NCBI GenBank assembly: GCA_035656635.1
Contig: DASRSD010000145.1
Coordinates: 96,534-160,533, forward strand
Length of the DNA stretch: 64,000 nt
DNA from: Pirellulales bacterium
GTDB taxonomy: Bacteria; Planctomycetota; Planctomycetia; Pirellulales; JADZDJ01
Reading direction: 5' to 3'
Both the position numbers and the translations under genes were made by a program. Shown here piece after piece: positions 38,774 through 47,145 of the stretch; position 1 is the first letter of the stretch; every line of letters begins with the position of its first letter. Below the pieces are notes generated by a model. It was not told where the DNA came from, did not search any database, and worked only from the letters and a program-made list of their open reading frames with translations.

Positions 38774-39535
38774 CTACTTGCTCAGTTCATGAATGCGCAG
38801 CCGCACGAGCAGATCATGCAGTGCAGGTTGACCGCTTGATGTTTCCGGCAGATTACTTGATTCAAAGGCCGATCCAAGCTGCGATTTGAGCCGCTTAAAT
38901 TCCGCTTCGTGGAACGACAGATCAGCATCGCAAAGTCTGCCCTTCTCAGGGCCTGCCAATTTGCGCTCGATCAACTCTGGCAAGTAAGGCAATCGAGCCG
39001 ATTCGTTCAATCGGATGAGATTAGCCTCAACCCGCCCACTCTGCATTAAATGAATTCCGGTCAGTAGTACGCGGTAAACATAAAGCAGCGGCTTGACCTT
39101 CGGCGGCTGTTCCTTTTGAAACAGCTTCCACTGCGTATCTGCAAAGCCGAGATAGTGATGCGCGTGATGTTTGGTAATGCACTCGGTGCTGATGGCCTTT
39201 AACTCCTCGTGTTCCGGGGTTGTTTGCACGACGAGCGGCGACAGTAGTTGTTCCAATACGTAACCGTTCTTTTTGAGCATCAAGCCAAAGAACTTTTTGG
39301 CATCGTGCGTGACCAGATCGACTTCGATGCCGTCATATACGCCTGACTTTTCGATGGTTTCCCGTGTCGGTTTTAAGCCGACCACTTCTTCCGTTGGCAA
39401 CAGGTGAATACCACGCAGGTCGTAATCGGAATCCGGCGAGGGAAAACCGTATAGGTGCGCGCCGCTGATCGTGGCAAATAAAAGCGGATACGGATGTTCT
39501 TGCACCTGCTTGTGCAGGCGCGGGTCAATGTTCAT
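38774..39535 (-). CDS. Nucleotidyltransferase-fold protein (second of two)
   Basis: The 253-residue product starts MNIDPRLHKQVQEHPYPLLF and has the polymerase-beta-like nucleotidyltransferase signature SGAHLYGFPSPDSDYDLRG, with Asp residues in DSDYD and a third acidic residue in VDLVTHD. The C-terminal part is helical (KPLLYVYRVLLTGIHLMQ). It belongs to the predicted nucleotidyltransferases of the YcgL/COG3541 kind, which are often found with Pnkp. ATG 39535 overlaps the stop of the upstream gene as ATGA. Its substrate, possibly an RNA end, is inferred from the operon only. Confidence 0.82.
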   Translation of the reverse strand: MNIDPRLHKQVQEHPYPLLFATISGAHLYGFPSPDSDYDLRGIHLLPTEEVVGLKPTRETIEKSGVYDGIEVDLVTHDAKKFFGLMLKKNGYVLEQLLSPLVVQTTPEHEELKAISTECITKHHAHHYLGFADTQWKLFQKEQPPKVKPLLYVYRVLLTGIHLMQSGRVEANLIRLNESARLPYLPELIERKLAGPEKGRLCDADLSFHEAEFKRLKSQLGSAFESSNLPETSSGQPALHDLLVRLRIHELSK

Positions 39536-40503
39536 TTCAGCGATTCCGATATTGCCGCTCGTCTAGCCGCGATTAAAAACTCGTTTGCATGCTCGTAGTC
39601 GGGTCGTTCCGGTAGCTCGGTCCTATCAAATGCAGCCGCAAATTCAGCGTGGAGAGCCAATCTCCACTGCTCAGTTTCTTCCCACGGAACCACGCCACTC
39701 CTTATCGCCAAAAGCCGATCTCGATGCTCGTCTACCCGAACCGGAACGTAACGCTCTCGCAGGATCGTAATCCCCGAAATTAAAAGTCGGATCAGGTGCA
39801 TGACATGCTTCCACTTCACTTGGCCCTGATTACGGATGTCGGTCTGCATCTTCTTAAATTGCGACATCACATAGCCGTTGTACGTTTGGTAAACCAGCCG
39901 TGACAAAAACAGCGACCGCATTTGCAGGAGTTCGTCGGCCAGAGCTGTTTTGTATTCGACCAATGGAGAATAGAGACATTCCAGAACATTCGGGTTCGAT
40001 TTCAGTGCCAGAATCAGAAATCTTTGTAGTTCCCAATATGCTTCCTGCGTTTCGTGATTTTCAAGTTGCTCAGGCACCCCATAAAGCGACCAATGCAATT
40101 CAGCCGGCGGCAGATAGATGCCACGGCGATCAACGTCCGACTCTTCTCCGGCTAGTCCGTAAGCTTGAGAACCGATGATGCACCGATAGATGACACGTTG
40201 ATAAAGATCATTTCGCGATTGGGTGATCGAGCTGTCAGCGATCATTCCTTCCTTGTATTTTGCCAGTGAGACGATTTCGCCGTGCTTTAGTGACGCCTCG
40301 ACACCATCGGGAAATCGGACGCGATACGAATGGTTTTTGTCCGAGGGCGACCGCACCACGACGCCCGTGGCACCCTTTGGTTCCAGAATGCGACCTTCAA
40401 TGCTCGTGATTTCCGCCAGGGCAACCACTTGAGTGCCTGTGGAAAAAATCAGATCGGGATGATGATGCACTCGGTCGGTCATAGGTCCGATTGTCTCATT
40501 CAT
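39532..40503 (-). CDS. Nucleotidyltransferase-fold protein (first of two)
   Basis: The 323-residue product has an N-terminal beta-rich segment of about 80 residues (LAEITSIEGRILEPKGATG, HSYRVRFPDGVEASLKHGEI). The nucleotidyltransferase signature IIGSQAYGLAGEESDVDRRG follows, with Asp in SDVD and a helical C-terminus (KWKHVMHLIRLLISGITIL). It is related to but larger than its downstream partner. I chose ATG 40503, which overlaps the hen1 stop by eight bases; a second ATG at 40482 is possible. The overlaps on both sides show translational coupling in the RNA-repair operon. Confidence 0.8.
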   Translation of the reverse strand: MNETIGPMTDRVHHHPDLIFSTGTQVVALAEITSIEGRILEPKGATGVVVRSPSDKNHSYRVRFPDGVEASLKHGEIVSLAKYKEGMIADSSITQSRNDLYQRVIYRCIIGSQAYGLAGEESDVDRRGIYLPPAELHWSLYGVPEQLENHETQEAYWELQRFLILALKSNPNVLECLYSPLVEYKTALADELLQMRSLFLSRLVYQTYNGYVMSQFKKMQTDIRNQGQVKWKHVMHLIRLLISGITILRERYVPVRVDEHRDRLLAIRSGVVPWEETEQWRLALHAEFAAAFDRTELPERPDYEHANEFLIAARRAAISESLK

Positions 40504-41896
40504 TTCTATGGAAAACTGCCATCTGCGTTGGTGAGCCGACCAATTCATCCACTGGTCCAACGGGAAGGAATTTAGCTTCGTACCCGAATCGGCCAGCAAT
40601 TCCAGTGGCCCACGACTGAAACTCTTCACGGTTCCATTCAAAGCGATGATCGGGATGCCGGAAGCGGACCGCCGGCAACGATTCCCACTTAACATTGAAT
40701 TCACGATTTGGAGTTGTTATCACGACGGTCGTCGGTTTGGCGAACTCGAACAGCACTCGCTCAAAAGCCGCCAATCGTGGCGGGTCGAGATGTTCGATGA
40801 CTTCAACGACCGCCGCCGCATCGAAGCCGGCCAGCCGCTTGTCACGATACATGAGCGATCCGTGCATCAATTTGATTCGCTGAGCTTGCATCGGCGGCAA
40901 CCGATCTAGCCGCAGCCGATCCTTGGCCAACTCAAGCGAGCGAAAGGATACATCCATCCCGACGATTTCCTCGAATTGACGATCTTTAAGTAATTCCCGA
41001 ATCAGTTTTCCTTCACCGCAGCCAAGATCAAGCACACGCTTGGCACCGGCACCACGCAGAGCGGCCAACACTGCGCCAAGTCGTTGATCGTTGAGGCTTA
41101 TCGGCTGTTCCAGCGCTTCCTCAGCTTGTCGAGTTGGCGATACCTCGTCTTCGTCACCCACTGATTCCTCATCGATGAGACGTGCCAGTGCTTCCCGATA
41201 CAAGCTCGGCTGAAATTTCAAATATCGCCGTGCAATTTGCTCCTTGAGCGGATGGTCGGCCAGCCATCCGCGACTTTTGTCGAGAAGTTTTTCCAGTTCG
41301 TCGCGGCCAACATAGTAATGTTTGTTGTTATCGAAGACCGGAATCAGCACGTACAAATGCGACAGCAATTCTGCCAGCGTTGTCGTTTTCTGAATCGTCA
41401 CCGAATAGTAAGGGCTTTCGCCCCAATCGGTAAATTGATCGTCCAATCCATATCGACTGGCCGAAATAGAGTATCCCAACGGCTCGAAGATTTCGTGCAG
41501 GAAGCTTTCGCCGCCCCGCACCGGTAACACGTCAAGCCGCGCTTCCAGTGGTATCGGCACTCCGACAAGTTCCGCTCGCTCCTTGCTGCGTCCTTGCAGC
41601 GCCGAACCAAATACTTGTGAAATCGCCACGCTCATAAATGAGGATGCGACATACGGTCTGTCGTTCACGTACTGGGCCAGCGCGAAGTTCGGATTGGCTC
41701 CCTTGCCACGAACCATGCCAATCGGATCAACGTCCAGCATCAGGCAGGCCGTACACCGATCCTCAGAAACTTCGGGGTAAAAAACGTGGGCTTTGCCGAA
41801 ACTCAACTCGAATGTCTGATACCGATCCGGGTGCTTATGCAACAAGTAGCCAAGATCATTGGCAGGACGGTGACTAGACGTAATCGACAGCAACAT
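40496..41896 (-). CDS. hen1: 3'-terminal RNA ribose 2'-O-methyltransferase Hen1
   Basis: The 466-residue product has the bacterial Hen1 N-terminal domain (MLLSITSSHRPANDLGYLLH, then FELSFGKAHVFYPEVSEDRC), which stimulates Pnkp ligase. It also has a C-terminal methyltransferase (VLDLGCGEGKLIRELL, then VVEVIEHLDPPRLAAFE and TTPNREFNVKW), whose Glu/His set binds Mn. It methylates the 2'-OH at the 3' end of a broken RNA before ligation, which prevents re-cleavage. It is the first gene of the operon; AGGA lies about ten bases before ATG 41896. Confidence 0.95.
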   Translation of the reverse strand: MLLSITSSHRPANDLGYLLHKHPDRYQTFELSFGKAHVFYPEVSEDRCTACLMLDVDPIGMVRGKGANPNFALAQYVNDRPYVASSFMSVAISQVFGSALQGRSKERAELVGVPIPLEARLDVLPVRGGESFLHEIFEPLGYSISASRYGLDDQFTDWGESPYYSVTIQKTTTLAELLSHLYVLIPVFDNNKHYYVGRDELEKLLDKSRGWLADHPLKEQIARRYLKFQPSLYREALARLIDEESVGDEDEVSPTRQAEEALEQPISLNDQRLGAVLAALRGAGAKRVLDLGCGEGKLIRELLKDRQFEEIVGMDVSFRSLELAKDRLRLDRLPPMQAQRIKLMHGSLMYRDKRLAGFDAAAVVEVIEHLDPPRLAAFERVLFEFAKPTTVVITTPNREFNVKWESLPAVRFRHPDHRFEWNREEFQSWATGIAGRFGYEAKFLPVGPVDELVGSPTQMAVFHRNE

Positions 41897-42232
41897 CGTT
41901 TGGTGGTCCTAAAATATCCGCATCGAGGTTCAAACGATGACTGTTTAATCGAGCGAGTGGTTCGAGGCAGTAGGTGCCTTTTCTACGCATCGAGCGCGAT
42001 CTGACTCGTGTACGCTCATTCTGAATCTCGCCAACGCATCTCGCCGTGCGGGAACGCGACAACATCCTGGAATCAAAAACCTGTCGGTGCGTTCGGCTTT
42101 CCGTTCGCAAATCCAGCTATTCTAATAACTTGCGACGAATCGGCCAATCGGATAAATTGCTAGCTTCGCCAAGGGCAGGCGGTCGCCGGCAGTCAGATTC
42201 TCCGATCGCGTGCGACTGGAAAAACACCCAGA
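41897..42232. other. Divergent promoter region between the RNA-repair and DUF499/DUF1156 operons
   Basis: 336 bp with no supportable gene; short frames here show no motif. It must hold the hen1 promoter (minus) and the helicase promoter (plus). I could not identify a convincing -35/-10 pair or operator. Sharing one control region would allow joint control of the two operons, but that is inference. Confidence 0.4.
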
Positions 42233-45200
42233 ATGAATGTCACTGACTTATTATCGAAATTGACTGATGGCACGATCCTGGCGGGGCCGCATTGGACCGA
42301 GCCAGTGAGGGTGCTGACCGCCAAGGCCAGAGGTTCCCGGCTAGAGGTGCAGGCCGTCGGACTTCATACCAAGCGTCTTTGGACGAAATTGCTGACGGTG
42401 GAGGATTTCGACGGCAAAGTAGCGATCACTCCAGTTGGAGAACTCGCCGCTTTGAACGGAAACCCGACGCACTTCCGGCTTGCTGCCGAAGCGCATCGCA
42501 TCCGACTTGCCTACCAATACGACCCGCACTTTGCAGTATCGGTTTCCCAAGTCGATCCGCTGCCACATCAGATGGACGCGGTTTATACGCACTTGCTTAC
42601 CCAGCCGTGCATTCGATTTCTGATTGCCGACGATCCTGGGGCCGGCAAGACGATCATGGGCGGCCTGCTTATCAAGGAATTGAAGTTTCGCGGATTGATT
42701 GAACGGACGCTAATAGTCACTCCGGCGAATCTCACTCCACAGTGGCGTCGGGAACTTCACGAAAAGTTCGGCGAGCCATTCACGGTGATCGACCGTGGCA
42801 CTGTCAATTCCGTCTTTGGTCGCAACATTTGGGAGGATCATCCGCAGTGCATCACGTCGATTGATTTTATCGCTAGGCAGGATGACATTCTCAACCAACT
42901 CCGTGATGTGCGCTGGGATTTGGTTATTGTGGATGAGGCCCACAAAATGGCCGCATACCGCTATGGAACGAAAATTGACAAGACACAGCGGTATGAACTT
43001 GGCGAATTCTTACGCGACCGCACGGATCATTTTCTCTTTCTGACAGCCACGCCTCATAAGGGTGACCCGGACAATTTCGCCCTGCTCCTTCAACTGCTCG
43101 ACCGCGATCTGTACGTCAACGGCGATATTCTAGCCGAAGCGAGCGCCCGGGGCGAAAACCGAATTATGATTCGCCGCCTGAAAGAGGACATGAAGAAATT
43201 CGATGGCTCACCCTGCTTTCCGCCCCGCCACGTCAAGACACTTCCTTATACGTTGTCGCCGGATGAACTGACGCTGTATGAAGCTGTTACTGACTATGTT
43301 CAGAACAATTTTGAACGCGCAACCCAACAAGACAACCGCAACGTCGGCTTGGCACTAACGGTGCTTCAACGCCGACTTGCTTCCAGCGTTGCTGCGATTC
43401 GCCGCTCGCTGGAGAGACGGCTAAAGCGCCTCATGGAATTGCAGAAGCTGGGGAAGATCAGGCAGGAATACGGTGAGCTTCCCGAAGACCTTGACGATCT
43501 TGCCGAGGAGGACCGCTGGAAGTTCGAGGACGATCTCGTCGAGCGGGTTACGATGGCCGAGAACATGGCCGAGTTGGAGGCCGAGATCGAAGAACTTGAT
43601 CGACTCGTCAAGTTAGCCAAGCACACCGAGCGCCACGTCCCGGAAACTAAGTTCGAGGAGCTGCGCGGTGTCATCTCGCAGCATTTGTCGGGACGCGACG
43701 AACGTCTGCTCGTATTCACCGAACACAAAGACACGCTCGATTTTCTCGTCAGCAAGCTCACCGACATGGGCTTCTATTGCCCGATCATTCATGGCGGCAT
43801 GTCGCTAGATAAACGCATCGCCGCCGAACGCGATTTTTACGAGCATAAGCCATCGGTCATGGTGGCAACCGAAGCGGCTGGCGAAGGCATAAATCTTCAG
43901 TTCTGCTCGCTGATGGCCAACTACGACATACCTTGGAATCCAAATCGTCTCGAACAGCGCATGGGCCGTATCCACCGCTACAAGCAGGAAAACGAGGTGA
44001 TGATCTTCAATCTCGTTGCGGACAACACGCGCGAGGGCGAAGTCATGGACCGACTCCTGCACAAGCTTGACGACATGCGCAAGGCATTGGGTAGCGACCG
44101 CGTTTACGACGTAATCGGCGAGATCATTCCTGCCCCGCGATTCGACTCACTAATGAAGGATTGGCTTTCGCGTCGCCGCACGATGACAGAGATTCTGGCC
44201 GACATTGATCTGCAAACCGACCAGGAGCAGGTGGATCGCATTCGAGCCGACATGCGCGATCAGGCCCTGGGCACCCGCTATATCGACATGAGCAAGCTAC
44301 TCGCCGACCAGCAGCAGAGCAAAGAACAACGGCTCATGCCCGAATACATCGAGAAGTTCTTCATCGAAGCGTATCGGTCGTTTGGCGGCACGATTGGTCC
44401 GGTCAAGGACCAAAAGGACGTATGGACAATTGCACGTGTGCCACCCGACTTGAAGAAGGTGCCCGATGCAATTGAGCGCCGCTTTGGCAAGATCGGCAAC
44501 GCTTATCCCTTGATGACATTCGATAAGGATCAGGTGGTCGGCTACTCCGATTTAGAATTCGTTGGACCTGGCCATCCGCTGTTCGAGGGTGTTGTGGATC
44601 GAGTATTGCGTGATTATGGAGGTTCACTGCGGCAAGGCGCTTGCTTCTTCAATGCAGAGGCGCGCGAACCAACGGTGCTTTGGCTTCTAAAGTGTGGCGT
44701 CGAAGATGGGCGTGGACAGCCAGCAGGTGAGCGACTGTTTGCCATTCATCTCACGTCGGGCGAATTTCGCAAGAGTCAGCCTTACGCGCTTTTGGACTTA
44801 AAGGCCCCAGATGGCAGTCCGACCGTTCCGCAAACGGTTCGTCAGTCAGCGACCGATCAAGATCGAGTAATTGAATGGTCGCTCGACGAAGTCACACCGG
44901 TGTATTTCAACGAAATCACTGATCGTCGCACGCATGAACTTAGCATCAAAGAGAAATATGTCCGCAAGTCGCTCCAATTCCTCATCAGCGAGTCGAACAA
45001 GAAGATCGCAAAATACGATCAGCAACTCCGCCAAATCCGCGAAGAGGCCGATCCAAAGCGATTGTCGATCCAAGGCAACCGCGCGCAAGAAGAAGCTCGC
45101 AAGGCAGAGCTTTCGCTTCGACTCAAGAATCGGCTGATTGAAATTGAGCAAGAGCGGCATCTTTCGGAAAAGCCGCCCGAAGTCGTCGGCGTCGCTGTCA

Positions 45201-45622
45201 TCCTTCCGCCTCCACACGAGGTTGTCGCCTCAGTCGAGGGCATGGAAAGCGATCCAGAGGTGGAAGCAATCGCCATCGAGGAGGTAAAGCAATACGAAGC
45301 AGAACAAGGACGCAAGCCCATTTCAGTCGAAGAAGAAAACTGCGGCTGGGACATCACGTCGCTTCTCGATGGTCAGGTTGCCCGATACATCGAGGTAAAG
45401 GGTCGCGGCTGCGTCGGCGGAGTTGCGTTGACGCCCAATGAATGGATTAAGGCACAGCGCTTCGGCGCGGATTACTGGCTGTACATCGTGACCGACTGCA
45501 AGAGCAAACCGACACTCCACTTCATTCAAGACCCCGCCTCGAAGTTGCACCCACAGGAGGAAATGAGTGTCGTGCGTTACATGGTCGCACAATCGGATTG
45601 GAAAAAGGCGGCGTCCCAATGA
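42233..45622 (+). CDS. SNF2-family helicase with C-terminal DUF3883 (DrmD-like)
   Basis: The 1129-residue product has a short N-terminal beta domain, then a SNF2 core: LADDPGAGKT-type motif I (IADDPGAGKTIMGG, residues 131-144), DEAH near 233 (LVIVDEAHKM), TATPH, and motif VI in RLEQRMGRIHRYKQ. A coiled segment follows near 380-470, and a C-terminal DUF3883 (VARYIEVKGRGCVG, LTPNEWIKAQRFGADYWLY) lies at about 1035-1110. It resembles the SNF2 helicases of DISARM (DrmD) and of DUF499/DUF1156 loci. It probably moves along DNA as part of an anti-phage complex. The ATG 42233 follows an AT-rich leader. It is the first gene of a seven-gene operon. Confidence 0.87.
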   Translation: MNVTDLLSKLTDGTILAGPHWTEPVRVLTAKARGSRLEVQAVGLHTKRLWTKLLTVEDFDGKVAITPVGELAALNGNPTHFRLAAEAHRIRLAYQYDPHFAVSVSQVDPLPHQMDAVYTHLLTQPCIRFLIADDPGAGKTIMGGLLIKELKFRGLIERTLIVTPANLTPQWRRELHEKFGEPFTVIDRGTVNSVFGRNIWEDHPQCITSIDFIARQDDILNQLRDVRWDLVIVDEAHKMAAYRYGTKIDKTQRYELGEFLRDRTDHFLFLTATPHKGDPDNFALLLQLLDRDLYVNGDILAEASARGENRIMIRRLKEDMKKFDGSPCFPPRHVKTLPYTLSPDELTLYEAVTDYVQNNFERATQQDNRNVGLALTVLQRRLASSVAAIRRSLERRLKRLMELQKLGKIRQEYGELPEDLDDLAEEDRWKFEDDLVERVTMAENMAELEAEIEELDRLVKLAKHTERHVPETKFEELRGVISQHLSGRDERLLVFTEHKDTLDFLVSKLTDMGFYCPIIHGGMSLDKRIAAERDFYEHKPSVMVATEAAGEGINLQFCSLMANYDIPWNPNRLEQRMGRIHRYKQENEVMIFNLVADNTREGEVMDRLLHKLDDMRKALGSDRVYDVIGEIIPAPRFDSLMKDWLSRRRTMTEILADIDLQTDQEQVDRIRADMRDQALGTRYIDMSKLLADQQQSKEQRLMPEYIEKFFIEAYRSFGGTIGPVKDQKDVWTIARVPPDLKKVPDAIERRFGKIGNAYPLMTFDKDQVVGYSDLEFVGPGHPLFEGVVDRVLRDYGGSLRQGACFFNAEAREPTVLWLLKCGVEDGRGQPAGERLFAIHLTSGEFRKSQPYALLDLKAPDGSPTVPQTVRQSATDQDRVIEWSLDEVTPVYFNEITDRRTHELSIKEKYVRKSLQFLISESNKKIAKYDQQLRQIREEADPKRLSIQGNRAQEEARKAELSLRLKNRLIEIEQERHLSEKPPEVVGVAVILPPPHEVVASVEGMESDPEVEAIAIEEVKQYEAEQGRKPISVEEENCGWDITSLLDGQVARYIEVKGRGCVGGVALTPNEWIKAQRFGADYWLYIVTDCKSKPTLHFIQDPASKLHPQEEMSVVRYMVAQSDWKKAASQ

Positions 45623-46557
45623 GTAATCAAATCTCCTGCAATTTGACCGCGAATGCCGTGGATTATCTTCTGCTTGCCGGCGAGCAAGCAAAAGATGGTA
45701 CGCCTCGAATGGTCAAACATGCGATGGCCACGCTGATGGATGGCTTGGAATTGCTTATGAAAGCGCGGCTGGAAGCGGAAGACTGGAAGTATGTTTTTGC
45801 CGATCCAAGCCACGCAACACTTCAAGACTATCAAAGCGGTGATTTCTTTTCGGTGGCATTCCGAGATTTAGTCACTCGACTGAAATCAGAATGCGATTTT
45901 GAGATTCCGAAACAGCACGTCCCTGTGTTGGACCTGCTGCGAAAGCTCCGCAACAAAATCCGACACTTTTCGATAACCATCGACCATGCAACGGCAATGG
46001 CCGTGATAGTTAAAGCTTATTCATTTGCGCTCGACTTCATTGGCACCGAGTTGGAAGATCACGTGGATTCCGATGTCGGTCAGCAAATCCAGCAATTAAG
46101 GACACTCCTTACAGAATTCGACGAGTTCGTGAAGCATCGAGAGCAGGAAATTCAGCCCGAAATTGACGGGAACCGATTCGCGGTTTTTATCAATTGTCCG
46201 GTCTGCCTCCAACCAACGCTCTATGGTGACGGCGGAACTGCAACCTGCTTGTTCTGCGGCAGACGAGGTGAGGCGGAGGATATTGCAAGCGAAGTCGTGG
46301 AGCAAAACACAACGTGGATGTCACCCAAGGATCGTCTTTGTAGCGACCCGGATGTCGAAGAGTGCCCTGAGTGTGGTGCAACGGCTTGCCTAGCAGCGGG
46401 ACGCCTTCTGGACTTCAACGTCCGATACGTTTGCTTGAACTGCGGCGAATCGGGCGACTACGAACATTGCACCGAATGTGGGCGACTGTATTCGGGCGAA
46501 AGCATCACGGATCGTTGCGACGACTGCCATGCGGACTTGATGGACCGAAATGACTAA
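45619..46557 (+). CDS. HEPN-like protein with C-terminal zinc ribbons
   Basis: The 312-residue product has an alpha-helical N-terminal domain with LLRKLRNKIRHFSI, in which R111-x4-H116 fits the RxxxxH (RX4-6H) catalytic motif of HEPN ribonucleases. At about 190-312 it has several zinc-ribbon Cys pairs (CPVC, CLFCG, CPECGATAC, CLNCGE, CTECGR, CDDCH). ATG 45619 overlaps the helicase stop as ATGA. Within a defence operon a HEPN domain could be an RNase effector. The motif is also found in non-nuclease HEPN proteins, so activity needs testing. Confidence 0.6.
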   Translation: MSNQISCNLTANAVDYLLLAGEQAKDGTPRMVKHAMATLMDGLELLMKARLEAEDWKYVFADPSHATLQDYQSGDFFSVAFRDLVTRLKSECDFEIPKQHVPVLDLLRKLRNKIRHFSITIDHATAMAVIVKAYSFALDFIGTELEDHVDSDVGQQIQQLRTLLTEFDEFVKHREQEIQPEIDGNRFAVFINCPVCLQPTLYGDGGTATCLFCGRRGEAEDIASEVVEQNTTWMSPKDRLCSDPDVEECPECGATACLAAGRLLDFNVRYVCLNCGESGDYEHCTECGRLYSGESITDRCDDCHADLMDRND

Positions 46558-46559
46558 TT

Positions 46560-47138
46560 ATGCAAAGCAATCGTGTCACATCTAATCCTGGTCAACCTTT
46601 TGATCCCGATCCGTTTTCGATCGGCGCGCTCGTTCTCGCAGCGATAGCTACGGCTGCGAATGTGTATTCGGCCTACAACTCATTCTCGTCCTCACAGGCT
46701 GATGATGGCCGACGGGAAGACCAGCGTCAGGCGCGCCTACATCGCTGGGAAGCAGACCTACACGACCTACGAACTATCTTGGTTGAGTTGCAGGAATTTC
46801 TAGCGAGCGTGCCTGGGGTTCCAGACAGTATTCAGCCGATCAAACCACTTTCAAGCTCGCTGTTTCTTGACGAAAGAGAATTTCGCCGATACCGCAAGAT
46901 TCTTGGGCAGCTAATCGGCAAGACAAAGGACCTTAACAATTCTTCGCTAGCGGTGATCGAGGTACTTAACAGTCGCAGAATGCAAGGGTTTTTGAGTGAT
47001 AACGTTTCATCCGTGCGAGGCCAGCTTGAGTCCATTAGAAGTTTCGATTCGCTCGATCGCAGTTTTGCGTCGGCGTTTGAAGCGTTGGACCTTCTCATCC
47101 GCACCGCGAACTACATGCGCGACAACCTGATTCCATAA
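46560..47138 (+). CDS. Membrane-anchored helical protein of unknown function
   Basis: The 192-residue product has one N-terminal transmembrane segment (FSIGALVLAAIATAANVYSA, about 19-40), then a cytoplasmic helical region with heptad-like stretches (RWEADLHDLRTILVELQEFL, KILGQLIGKTKDLNNSSLAV). I recognise no catalytic motif. It starts two bases after the HEPN-like gene and ends seven bases before the DUF1156 gene, so it is clearly part of the operon. It may bring the complex to the membrane or act as a membrane effector; both are inference. Confidence 0.6.
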   Translation: MQSNRVTSNPGQPFDPDPFSIGALVLAAIATAANVYSAYNSFSSSQADDGRREDQRQARLHRWEADLHDLRTILVELQEFLASVPGVPDSIQPIKPLSSSLFLDEREFRRYRKILGQLIGKTKDLNNSSLAVIEVLNSRRMQGFLSDNVSSVRGQLESIRSFDSLDRSFASAFEALDLLIRTANYMRDNLIP

Positions 47139-47145
47139 ATGAAAG

